Shown: in pieces, positions 34,067 through 45,607 of the stretch | Layout: every line of letters begins with the position of its first letter | Position numbering within the stretch: the first letter of the stretch is position 1 | DNA from: Agapanthus africanus | Lineage: Eukaryota; Streptophyta; Magnoliopsida; Asparagales; Amaryllidaceae | Reading direction: 5' to 3' | Length of the DNA: 64,000 nt | Assembly: GCA_030015575.1 (NCBI GenBank) | Contig: JASDDO010000001.1 | Coordinates: 320,511,595 to 320,575,594 of the forward strand | Notes under the pieces: generated by a model | The model's input: only the letters and a program-made list of their open reading frames with translations | Told to the model about the DNA's origin: nothing | Database searches by the model: none | Program-made: the position numbers and the translations under genes

Positions 34067-35145
34067 CTCTACTCTTTTGCCTAAAGGCGAAAAGCTTTCT
34101 GTGTGGGACTCTAAAGACTCGACACTACGCTGGCAGTGGGTTTAACCACAGACCGCAAGCAGCACTAGCTGTGCGTAACGGTCCCCAGGTAATGCCGACA
34201 AGAAGACCGACGAGGCGAAACCCATCTGAACTCCTACTGAGCCTGAGTGTGACATTCTCCGTACAGTCCGGTCTGTTCGTCTGATACATCGCATGGCGGG
34301 CCTAGGGGGCGGTAAACGTCAGTCCCCCAATAGCGGTACAAGTCGTGCCGGAGCGAAGCCCAAAACACCCTGAGATAACACTGGAAACCTACCAGTATAT
34401 CTCGTTTGCCCTGGCCAGGAACTACTCGTGTAATGGCTCTCCTAGACACAGCGCGATGTCAACCCCCAATACCGGGAGAGACGAATCCTGTCTAACCGTC
34501 ACTGCCTCCAAGTGCTTCGGGACTGCACCCAACCACTACCTGTTTGCACGACTCCTTTGAGCCGTGGTAGGGTAGTGATCAAAGTACAGTGGGAACACAC
34601 TCGAGGCGGAGTGACAGTGTCAAGTCAGCGGACTAAGCTGTACTCATGTCACCTGGGAACTGATAACTGACGATAGGTATAATACCAACTAGTCAGTTCC
34701 CGACGAGTCCTGTCCAGTGTACCCGTAACCTAACGAGCACCCGCATACTATCTCAAGTACGACGTACTGACGGCTGTGGGACAGACCGTCTCCCACACTG
34801 GGATGAGAAGCGCATGCGCTGGTCTACTCCGGAGTATCGATGCCCTGCCTCGATAGTCCTGCGACCAGGGACCTGCATAAGGATGTGCTTATAGATTACC
34901 CAGCCCCACTAGTGTGACGGCCATCACATCGCTGGTAATCAAGCAAAGATCCTAAGGGCTCCACTAATGTGTATAGGCGATATACAAAATATAAACACAT
35001 GTACACATTGAAGTAGAAACAAACCAAGTAGCATACTACTATTTTGAGTAAGATTGTATATACAAGGTGAATATCCCAAGCATCCATTAAGTAATATACA
35101 AACTAGTATGATACAGTAATGGCCTCTAAGGCATATACACTAACA

Positions 35146-35159
35146 ATCTCCCACTTGCA
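35146..35159 (-). other. A2 polypurine tract
   Basis: TGCAAGTGGGAGAT on the minus strand, between pol and the 3' LTR. Confidence 0.92.
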
Positions 35160-37302
35160 CTAAGGCCATGTACTGGCGTATCGAAGACCTATCATCTCGA
35201 TCAGCCGCTCGAACTGAGTCTGGGGCAGGGCCTTGGTGAATGGATCTGCAGTGTTATCTTCTGAAGCGACTCTCCGAACCACGATCTCCTGGCGATCCAC
35301 GATCTCCCTGATCAGGTGATACCGCCTCAAGATGTGCCTGGATCTCTGATGGGACCTGGGTTCCTTCGCTAAAGCTATAGCCCCGTTGTTGTCGCAATAC
35401 AGAGGTATTGGATCAACAATGGACGGAACCACCTGAAGTTCTTTCAAGAACTTCCTCATCCAGACAGCTTCTTTTGCGGCATCAGATGCAGCGATGTATT
35501 CCGCTTCCATCGTCGAGTCTGCAACGGTTTCCTGTTTGGAACTCTTCCAACACACCGCCCCTCCATTGAGGGTAAAGAAAAAACCCGACATGGACTTGGA
35601 ATCATCCTTGTCACTCTGGAAGCTGGAGTCAGCAAAGGCCTCGATCTGGAGGTCTTTTCCGCCATACACCAAGAACATCTCCTTAGTCCTTCTCAGGTAC
35701 TTGAGAATGTTCTTTACCGCTATCCAGTGTTTCTCCCCAGGGTTTGACTGATACCGGCTTACCACACTCAGTGCATAAGCTACATCCGGTCTGGTACACA
35801 ACATCGCATACATTATAGAGCCTACCGCAGAAGCGTAGGGTATAATAGACATGCGATCCCTCTCCAAATCAGTCTTGGGAGACATCTCTTTAGAGAGGGT
35901 GATCCCGTGACAAGCCGGTAGGTTACCGCGCTTGGAATCTTCCATACTGAATCTCTTCAGTATGGTGTCGATGTACCTGGACTGAGAAAGTCCTAATATC
36001 CTCTTGGATCTGTCACGGTAGATCCGGATACCCAGAATGTACGAGGCATCACCCAGGTCTTTCATGGAGAACTTGTGTGACAAGAACCCCTTGACAGATT
36101 GTAGCATAGGAATGTCATTTCCTATTAAGAGAATGTTATCCACGTATAAAACGAGGAATACTACAGTTCTCGCTACAAATCTACTATAGATGCATGGTTC
36201 ATCTGGATTTTTGATAAAGCCAAATTCTTTGACCGTCTCATCAAAGCAGATGTTCCAACTCCGCGATGCCTGCTTTAGTCCATAGATGGACTTAAGCAAC
36301 TTGCACACCTTTCCGCTGCTCCCACTCTGAATGAAACCCTCTGGCTGGTCCATATAGACACACTCCTCTAAATTTCCATTTAGTAAAGCTGTCTTTACGT
36401 CCATTTGCCAGATCTCATAATCGTGGAAGGCAGCAATGGCAAGAAGGATCCGAATGGATTTCAGCATGGCTACTGGAGAAAAGGTTTCGTCGTAGTCCAA
36501 GCCAGGTCTTTGACGGAAACCTTTTGCTACCAGCCTAGCTTTATAGGTCTCAACCTGTCCATCTACACCAATCTTCCTTTTGAAGATCCACTTGCATCCT
36601 ACGGGTTTTACCCCGTCTGGAGCAATGTCCAACGTCCATACCTTGTTGGTGTACATGGACTCCATTTCGGTCCGCATTGCATCCAGCCATTTCACTGAGT
36701 CAACGCTCTGAACGGCCTGCTGGAAGCTAGTAGGCTCATCATAATCTATGATGCAATCCTCTCTATCCCCGTCTATGAGAAAACCGTAGTATCTCTCGGG
36801 CGGATGAGTCTGCCTACTACTCCTGCGGAGCGGCGTAGGAATGTCCTGTTCTTCCGAACCCTCTGGTTCCACTAAACTTTCAGTAATAGTCCGTGGTTCT
36901 GGAATTTCTTCCAGTTCTACTGTGCTCCTACTTATCTGGGTTTCCAAAAACTCAGTTTCCAAGAAGTAGGCATGACGAGAAACAAGAACTTTTTGTTCCT
37001 CTTCACAGTAGAAGAAATATCCTTTGGAGTTCTTCGGATACCCCCACAAACTTGCACTGTACCGAGCGTGCCTCGAGCTTGTCCGCATGCTGCTTTTTGA
37101 CAAAAGCTGGACATCCCCATGTCTTAATGTGCTTAAGATAGGGTCTCTTCCCACACCACATCTCATATGGTGTAGTAGGCACGGTCTTAGTAGGAACTCG
37201 GTTCAAAAGGTATGCTGCTGATTCTAGCGCATATCCCCAGAATGATCGCGGTAACTCAGCGTTACTCATCATGGACCGCACCATATCCAATAGGGTGCGG
37301 TT
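35160..37302 (-). pseudogene. A2 pol, 3' half (end of integrase, RT, RNase H)
   Basis: It carries the integrase C-terminal part, acidic linker, reverse transcriptase and RNase H, matching A1 closely. It is cut at 37302 by composite E, whose target copy CGGTT is 37298-37302; the protein's other half starts at 51070. Broken by the insertion and about one more break. It shares the stop position and polypurine spacing of A1. Confidence 0.9.
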
Positions 37303-39502
37303 TGTTAGTTGTGTATATGCCCTAGAGGCCATTGTTGTACATATGATGTATATTATAATGGATGCTTGGTTATATATAGAGATGACTTTCTTGCTCGTCA
37401 TGATAGTATGCTATTTGGTTTCACTTTATCTTAACATGTTGACTTGTATTGGTTTACTGTTTTACTCTCACATGTTGATAAAGCCCTTAGGGTTTGTACT
37501 CGACTACTGGGACTATGATGAGATCATACTAGTGGGGCCGCGGTAGTCGATGAGTACATCCTATAACTGTTCCTAGTCGAGGGTATATCGAGACAGGGCA
37601 TCGATACACCAGAGTAGACTAGCGTATACGCATCTTGACCCATATGATGGGCGATGGATGATCCCATATCCATCGGTGTTAGACATCAGAGATGGTGTAC
37701 GGGTGCTCAGTGGAGACTGGTTACACTGGACGGACTCGCCGAGAACTCCCAGATGGTGTTATACCACACGTCAGATGGCAGTTCTCCGGTGACACAGGTA
37801 CAGGGTAGTCTGTAGACCCGAGATCGTCATGGAGTCTTGTATGATTCCCACTGTGCTTTGATTTCCACCTTACCACGTCCAAGAGGGCGTGCAAAACGGT
37901 GGCTTTTGGGTACAGTCCCGAATCACATGGAGGCAATGAGCGATAGGAGGGGATTCGTCTCTCCCGGTATAGGGAGTTGATGTTGTGCTGTGTTCGATTG
38001 GCTATAACTGGAAGTCCCTGGCCAGGGCTGATATGGAGATTTACTGGTAAGTGTTACTAGTAGTTTCTCGACCCGTTATGAGCCATACATCGACACGACT
38101 TATCGGTTACTGGGGTCTGACGTATACCACCCCTAGACTTGATATGCGACATATCAGACGAACAGACCGGACTGTACGGGAGTGTTACTGATCGGATTCA
38201 CAGGAGAACGCACAGGCTAGCTTGTTGATCTTCTGATCGCTCAATACCCGGGTGGCTGTTACGTTTAGCTGACCGCTTGCAGCTTGTGGGTGTTTGATAT
38301 GATCATCACCTGCTACCGGCGTATTGACGATTCTTTAGAGTCCTACACAGAGGTTTCTTGGCTCAGGCGAAACGGAGTAGTGGCACATATGTGATATGCG
38401 CAGGAGCGTGAATAATGCGATATGGGATACCGTATTATATTCTCGCGATAAATGGATATGAACCGGGTCATCGGATCAAGTGTTGATTCGATGAATCGGT
38501 ACATGATATATTAGTCGGTTATATTCGATATAGCCGGATCGTCGGATCAAGTGTTGATTCGATGATTTAATATATAATAATATATATATGATATATTATT
38601 ATATTAACTAATATTGGCTTGCTTTATTATTTCATTTTCTCAGTGGATGATACATTGATATATATGCGATATATGTTAATTGTATTATTTTCTTTTGTTG
38701 CAAATATATAATATATATGTGATATATATTAATGTGACATGATATGATTAATTGTTAAACATGTTTAAGGATGATTAATTGTGGTTAGGGTTTGATTAGG
38801 GTTAGTAGCTTCAAGTTCATTCTAGAAGCTTTATTCTTTTGTCTTGGTTAAGATATTTGTGATGACACATTCTTAACCTAACCAAACCCTAACCCTAGTT
38901 GTTTCTCTACTCATTCTCATCCATTCATCCTTGACCATGGTTAAATATTAAATCATATGATTTATAATTCTATTCATCACAAAAGAAAAGGTTAATCATT
39001 ATTCTTTTTCCATTATCTTCTTCTTCTTCTCTCTCTTGAAGAAGCTCTCTCTAGATTTTCGTAAGTGATGAATTAATATGAGAAAATGATATAAAAAGAG
39101 AGCAAAATCACTACTCTCTCATCCTCATCTCATCTAGCCCTTGGGATTAGGGTGTTCTTCTCTTTTGAGTGAGATAGCTTGAGTCGAAGCAACTTCGAGG
39201 TAGATCATCGGAGATTTGGATTACGACAAGCTAGAATGGATCGTTCGAGTCGTGGAGCCTCTCATGAGTCCGGGAGATCGTGGATCGCGGCAAAGGGACT
39301 TCTACTCGGAGCTTGTGAAGTGAAGGAGCGGACTACAAAGGTTGCAATCCCTCACACTTAGATAAAAAAGTTATCTTAATGCATGTTTAACCCTAATAAT
39401 CTAGCAAAGATCCCGGCTTTGGGTTGTTCGGCACGTCTAAAATTTTATCCGGGCATGTTTGATGCCTTTAGAACCTTCACAAGAGTGCCTAGGAACCCTA
39501 CA
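37303..39502 (+). repeat. E LTR 1
   Basis: TGTTAGTTGTGTATATGCCC to GGAACCCTACA, 2200 bp. CCCTGGCCAGGG at 38016-38027; a hairpin-like direct repeat (TCGGATCAAGTGTTGATTCG) twice near 38465-38560; an AT-rich palindromic tract near 38566-38610; TTAGGG-type inverted repeat 38783-38894. Confidence 0.96.
38783..38894 (+). repeat. Telo-box-like inverted repeat in E LTR
   Basis: GGTTAGGGTTTGATTAGG (38783-38800) pairs with CCTAACCAAACCCTAACC (38877-38894) at 17 of 18 positions. AAACCCTAA is the plant telo-box. Same in LTR 2 and LTR 3. Confidence 0.7.
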
Positions 39503-39503
39503 G

Positions 39504-39515
39504 TGGTATCAGAGC
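39504..39515 (+). other. E LTR 1 primer binding site
   Basis: TGGTATCAGAGC one base after LTR 1. Confidence 0.95.
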
Positions 39516-40716
39516 CTAGCTAGAGCATTAGGCGATGTGTTTACGAAGTTAAAACTCCGATCGAACGCGAAACGACGGAAAAAACCCCCTCTCTGGAAAT
39601 TTTTTAAAATTTGGGATTTTTCTGAATTAAAAATATGTAAAAAAATCAGCAGGAAAATATAAGAAATACCCTAAAAGCCGACCCCCTAATTCCACTATCC
39701 TGCGGCGGAAGAGCGGCGCAAGCATGGCTTGCGCGGCGCTTCCGCGGCGGCACTGTGGAATTGGGACACGTGGCTTCAGGGTTTTAACCGTAGGTGCTTG
39801 CTGACCATTCTGGATATTTTTAATCTGTTCCAGGTGTTTAAAATTCTGGGGTTTGTTTTGTAATAGTAGACTCGATCGGAAATTTTTAAATTCGTATTTC
39901 TTTCCGGATATTTAGAAACTGTTAAACTATTTGAACGGATATCATTAACCGACTTTTTCCCGGTACGGCAAACTTTCAAGTGTTGAAATTTATTCGGGTT
40001 TAAATCGTTCGGAACAATTGTACAAGTTAAGCGGTGGACCCTCTAGAAGACACAAACCTTAACTAGATTATGTGACCGTCTTGAACTGCCTTTTGAACCT
40101 TCGGGTTTGGGGCAGTACGGCGTGCCACATGTGAGGCGTTGGCTTGACCCTTCTACGGCTGGATCACCGGTACTGTGACATATTCTGGGATTATTTGAAC
40201 CCCGCTCAAGTGTTGAGCAGTTTGGGAAATTTTGGGTGTTTGATTATCTGTTCGAAAAGTTTAATACTGTCGATTTATCTGGAATGTGATACAATATGTG
40301 GAATTCATAGAGTTAGGCATGAAATGCGGAGTATGTGATATTTCGGATTTTCGATGTCTAAAGTGATTGTGGATTCCAAATATTGTAGTTTTACACTTTC
40401 TTTTCTGTGACCGTAAGTGTAATATGTGAGATCGCCGGTTTCGTTGCTATATGATTCAACGACAATTGGGATGCGCATATTTACTTACGTTGATGATATG
40501 AGATATTATGTGTTGCTGTGATATACTATATTGGATCGTCGCGTTCTGAATAGCCGGGGGTTTTATGTGAGATGAGGGTTTTTATTTTCATTCATGTAAA
40601 ATTCATTTGTAATGTAATATTCTTTTTGGGGCACTTCCTGGTTGCGGTTGATGTCACCAGTGTATATTATTTACTTTTCCGTATTAGGTAGACCCAAGGA
40701 GGGGAGCACAAGTAAC
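39516..40716 (+). mobile_element. Partial E leader between LTR 1 and LTR 2
   Basis: The first 1.2 kb of E leader, nearly identical to 42930-44130, including the GC-rich hairpin. It ends exactly where LTR 2 begins, at ...AAGTAAC. No coding region. Confidence 0.92.
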
Positions 40717-42916
40717 TGTTAGTTGTGTATATGCCCTAGAGGCCATTGTTGTACATATGATGTATATTATAATGGATGCTTGGTTATATATAGAGATGAC
40801 TTTCTTGCTCGTCATGATAGTATGCTATTTGGTTTCACTTTATCTTAACATGTTGACTTGTATTGGTTTACTGTTTTACTCTCACATGTTGATAAAGCCC
40901 TTAGGGTTTGTACTCGACTACTGGGACTATGATGAGATCATACTAGTGGGGCCGCGGTAGTCGATGAGTACATCCTATAACTGTTCCTAGTCGAGGGTAT
41001 ATCGAGACAGGGCATCGATACACCAGAGTAGACTAGCGTATACGCATCTTGACCCATATGATGGGCGATGGATGATCCCATATCCATCGGTGTTAGACAT
41101 CAGAGATGGTGTACGGGTGCTCAGTGGAGACTGGTTACACTGGACGGACTCGCCGAGAACTCCCAGATGGTGTTATACCACACGTCAGATGGCAGTTCTC
41201 CGGTGACACAGGTACAGGGTAGTCTGTAGACCCGAGATCGTCATGGAGTCTTGTGTGATTCCCACTGTGCTTTGATTTCCACCTTACCACGTCCAAGAGG
41301 GCGTGCAAAACGGTGGCTTTTGGGTACAGTCCCGAATCACATGGAGGCAATGAGCGATAGGAGGGGATTCGTCTCTCCCGGTATAGGGAGTTGATGTTGT
41401 GCTGTGTTCGATTGGCTATAACTGGAAGTCCCTGGCCAGGGCTGATATGGAGATTTACTGGTAAGTGTTACTAGTAGTTTCTCGACCCGTTATGAGCCAT
41501 ACATCGACACGACTTATCGGTTACTGGGGTCTGACGTATACCACCCCTAGACTTGATATGCGACATATCAGACGAACAGACCGGACTGTACGGGAGTGTT
41601 ACTGATCGGATTCACAGGAGAACGCACAGGCTAGCTTGTTGATCTTCTGATCGCTCAATACCCGGGTGGCTGTTACGTTTAGCTGACCGCTTGCAGCTTG
41701 TGGGTGTTTGATATGATCATCACCTGCTACCGGCGTATTGACGATTCTTTAGAGTCCTACACAGAGGTTTCTTGGCTCAGGCGAAACGGAGTAGTGGCAC
41801 ATATGTGATATGCGCAGGAGCGTGAATAATACGATATGGGATACCGTATTATATTCTCGCGATAAATGGATATGAACCGGGTCATCGGATCAAGTGTTGA
41901 TTCGATGAATCGGTACATGATATATTAGTCGGTTATATTCGATATAGCCGGATCGTCGGATCAAGTGTTGATTCGATGATTTAATATATAATAATATATA
42001 TATGATATATTATTATATTAACTAATATTGGCTTGCTTTATTATTTCATTTTCTCAGTGGATGATACATTGATATATATGCGATATATGTTAATTGTATT
42101 ATTTTCTTTTGTTGCAAATATATAATATATATGTGATATATATTATTGTGACATGATATGATTAATTGTTAAACATGTTTAAGGATGATTAATTGTGGTT
42201 AGGGTTTGATTAGGGTTAGTAGCTTCAAGTTCATTCTAGAAGCTTTATTCTTTTGTCTTGGTTAAGATATTTGTGATGACACATTCTTAACCTAACCAAA
42301 CCCTAACCCTAGTTGTTTCTCTACTCATTCTCATCCATTCATCCTTGACCATGGTTAAATATTAAATCATATGATTTATAATTCTATTCATCACAAAAGA
42401 AAAGGTTAATCATTATTCTTTTTCCATTATCTTCTTCTTCTTCTCTCTCTTGAAGAAGCTCTCTCTAGATTTTCTTAAGTGATGAATTAATATGAGAAAA
42501 TGATATTAAAAGAAAGCAAAATCACTACTCTCTCATCCTCATCTCATCTAGCCCTTGGGATTAGGGTGTTCTTCTCTTTTGAGTGAGATAGCTTGAGTCG
42601 AAGCAACTTCGAGGTAGATCATCGGAGATTTGGATTACGACAAGCTAGAATGGATCGTTCGAGTCGTGGAGCCTCTCATGAGTCCGGGAGATCATGGATC
42701 GCGGCAAAGGGACTTCTACTCGGAGCTTGTGAAGTGAAGGAGCGGACTACAAAGGTTGTAATCCCTCACACTTAGATAAAAAAGTTATCTTAATGCATGT
42801 TTAACCCTAATAATCTAGCAAAGATCCCGGCTTTGGGTTGTTCGGCACGTCTAAAATTTTATCCGGGCATGTTTGATGCCTTTAGAACCTTCACAAGAGT
42901 GCCTAGGAACCCTACA
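40717..42916 (+). repeat. E LTR 2
   Basis: 2200 bp. It serves as the 5' LTR of the complete E internal region. Its left edge is an exact LTR terminus joined to internal E sequence. Confidence 0.96.
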
Positions 42917-42917
42917 G

Positions 42918-42929
42918 TGGTATCAGAGC
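42918..42929 (+). other. E LTR 2 primer binding site
   Basis: TGGTATCAGAGC one base after LTR 2. Confidence 0.95.
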
Positions 42930-43118
42930 CTAGCTAGAGCATTAGGCGATGTGTTTACGAAGTTAAAACTCCGATCGAACGCGAAACGACGGAAAAAACC
43001 CCCTCTCTGGAAATTTTTTAAAATTTGGGATTTTTCTGAATTAAAAATATGTAAAAAAATCAGCAGGAAAATATAAGAAATACCCTAAAAGCCGACCCCC
43101 TAATTCCACTATCCTGCG

Positions 43119-43159
43119 GCGGAAGAGCGGCGCAAGCATGGCTTGCGCGGCGCTTCCGC
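43119..43159 (+). other. GC-rich leader hairpin in E
   Basis: Arms 43119-43137 and 43141-43159 pair at 17 of 19 positions around ATG. It begins GCGGAAGAGCGGCG. The other E copy lies near 39705-39745. Confidence 0.8.
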
Positions 43160-44540
43160 GGCGGCACTGTGGAATTGGGACACGTGACTTCAGGGTTTTA
43201 ACCGTAGGTGCTTGCTGACCATTCTGGATATTTTTAATCTGTTCCAGGTGTTTAAAATTCTGGGGTTTGTTTTGTAATAGTAGACTCGATCGGAAATTTT
43301 TAAATTCGTATTTCTTTCCGGATATTTAGAAACTGTTAAACTATTTGAACGGATATCATTAACCGACTTTTTCCCGGTACGGCAAACTTTCAAGTGTTGA
43401 AATTTATTCGGGTTTAAATCGTTCGGAACAATTGTACAAGTTAAGCGGTGGACCCTCTAGAAGACACAAACCTTAACTCGATTATGTGACCGTCTTGAAC
43501 TGCCTTTTGAACCTTCGGGTTTGGGGCAGTACGGCGTGCCACATGTGAGGCGTTGGCTTGACCCTTCTACGGCTGGATCACCGGTACTGTGACATATTCT
43601 GGGATTATTTGAACCCCGCTCAAGTGTTGAGCAGTTTGGGAAATTTTGGGTGTTTGATTATCTGTTCGAAAAGTTTAATACTGTCGATTTATCTGGAATG
43701 TGATACAATATGTGGAATTCATAGAGTTAGGCATGAAATGCGGAGTATGTGATATTTCGGATTTTCGATGTCTAAAGTGATTGTGGATTCCAAATATTGT
43801 AGTTTTACACTTTCTTTTCTGTGACCGTAAGTGTAATATGTGAGATCGCCGGTTTCGTTGCTATATGATTCAACGACAATTGGGATGCGCATATTTACTT
43901 ACGTTGATGATATGAGATATTATGTGTTGCTGTGATATGCTATATTGGATCGTCGCGTTCTGAATAGCCGGGGGTTTTATGTGAGATGAGGGTTTTTATT
44001 TTCATTCATGTAAAATTCATTTGTAATGTAATATTCTTTTTGGGGCACTTCCTGGTTGCGGTTGATGTCACCAGTGTATATTATTTACTTTTCCGCATTA
44101 GGTAGACCCAAGGAGGGGAGCACAAGTAACCGGGTTCTAGGGTACAGTGGGAGGCCATCTCGAGGAGTCGAGACCGGGTCTCCTAACCCTAGAATTGGCA
44201 GTGTTACTTGCCGCTCTCGTAGGGGTCTTAGGATGTGGGTTTGGCTATTCGTCGCGACCGTGGAATCCGTGTTTTATACAGGCTCGTATTGAAAACACGG
44301 ACGTCCTAGTATATCCAATATTTCATATATGTTCTTCTGCTGCAATGTTCTGTGATGAGATCATATTACTGCCTGAGACGAATGCTTATACTATATATAT
44401 ATGCTGATATATAAATATTACTGCTTTCGTTTCTTCTGTGATGCTTAGGAAGCATAAGCTGATGGGATTTTTATTAATGAGATTAATAAAAGAAAAGAAA
44501 CCTAAAGATGTTGTAGAATCAAAACTTTATAAAAGGGGTA

Positions 44541-44790
44541 GCTACAGTTTTGCTTTGCACAGTGATATATACGATATATCCTGCACCTTATTCGATGAGG
44601 AAAGGACCGAGATCCCTTCACCGGGAGTGACTCCTTTAGCAAAACTGGCAGATGCTACAAAACGCGGTTTGTCTTTTGATTGCTTTTAGTGTTTTGCTTT
44701 GCACAGCGGTATATATGATATATCCTGCACCTTATTCGATGAGGAAAGGGCCGACGATCCCTTCATCGGGAGTGACCCCTTTAGCGAAAC
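44541..44790 (+). repeat. Duplicated CCCTTCACCGGGAG module in E leader
   Basis: Two units of about 100 bp, each with 'gctttgcacag.gatat', ATATCCTGCACC and GATCCCTTCACCGGGAG-like strings. Also duplicated in D, single in B1 and C, absent from A1 and A2. Confidence 0.75.
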
Positions 44791-44927
44791 TAAGAAAAGC
44801 CTCAAAAACACTCCTTTTCAAAACTTCACTCGATTCTACGACGATATCAAGTTCATTACGCTCAGGGTTTTCTGAAAAACCTGCGTAGCCCTCCGTCATT
44901 TCAGATAAAGACTATTTAGTATTCGTG

Positions 44928-45137
44928 CTGCGTTTGTTGGCCTTTGTCAAGGCGTAGTGTGCGGTAGCTAACTGGTACTTATCTGTTTAAACATATGATG
45001 TGATTGGATTAGGGTATTCGTACGACCTTGTTGGCCTTTGTCAAGGGTCGTGCGGGTGGGTTTAATTTCAATCAAGAAATGACGGGTTGAACTTGACTAG
45101 CTTCCTATGGTTTGTTGGCCTTTGTCAAGGTCATAGG
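44928..45137 (+). other. Triple stem-loop of the E leader
   Basis: Hairpin 1: CTGCG (44928-44932) with CGTAG (44953-44957), one G.U. Hairpin 2: CGTACGACCTTG (45019-45030) with CAAGGGTCGTGCG (45042-45054), one U.G and one bulge. Hairpin 3: CCTATG (45104-45109) with CATAGG (45132-45137). Each loop reads TTGTTGGCCTTTGTCAAGG. Confidence 0.78.
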
Positions 45138-45607
45138 GGTTAGGGGCAAAAGCATTATCGGGAATTTCAAGTGTTGAAATTTGCAATGAGATTGCATACC
45201 TCCTATGAGATAGTTGGATCCCGATACCCACTGCGAGTAAGTGTTACTCCTGGGAGAGTTTTACATAGGACAATTAGTCATTCAAGTAGGTGTCTAGAAA
45301 AGTGTTAACGAGGTTACGCCTCTGGGAAAACGAGGTTTACTTTAATTAGGTCCGTGCGAGAGCACGGGGAACCTTCCTCAAAGTACCGACACTGATCTGG
45401 CTGAAAGATTGACGAAGTTGTAGGGTGTAATTAATCCCGGCTAATCTTACCTTTTAGGGTTTTAAGGTAGATTTGATAAAAACAGTGGGAGACATCCTGA
45501 TTAGATAAGATAATAACCAATCTAATCTTGCAAGAGCATACGCTAAAGTGTTTTCTTCTCTCTCTCTCCAGGTAGCGACCATTTCAGGCCATAATCAAGA
45601 TAATAAT

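Larger units (their letters stand above)
32959..35145 (-). repeat. A2 3' LTR
   Basis: It starts TGTAAGTCCATGCTACC on the plus strand. The first 150 bp or so differ from A1, and the rest is close to A1. W-box array at 33630-33809; three units of the palindromic 20-bp repeat at 34007-34066. Confidence 0.95.
42930..45607 (+). other. E non-coding leader
   Basis: About 2.7 kb with no credible gene. It holds the GC-rich hairpin (43119-43159), the intact site GTAAC (near 44126-44130) that received the second element in the other copy, two copies of the CCCTTCACCGGGAG module (about 44541-44645 and 44692-44790), the triple stem-loop (44928-45137), and a CT tract with acceptor-like AG at 45571 or 45575. 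Confidence 0.85.

Noticed and set aside
38780-38900. TTAGGG/CCCTAA strings as an interstitial telomere
   Set aside because: Only two or three degenerate units per arm, repeated exactly in each 2200-bp E LTR; they belong to the LTR.
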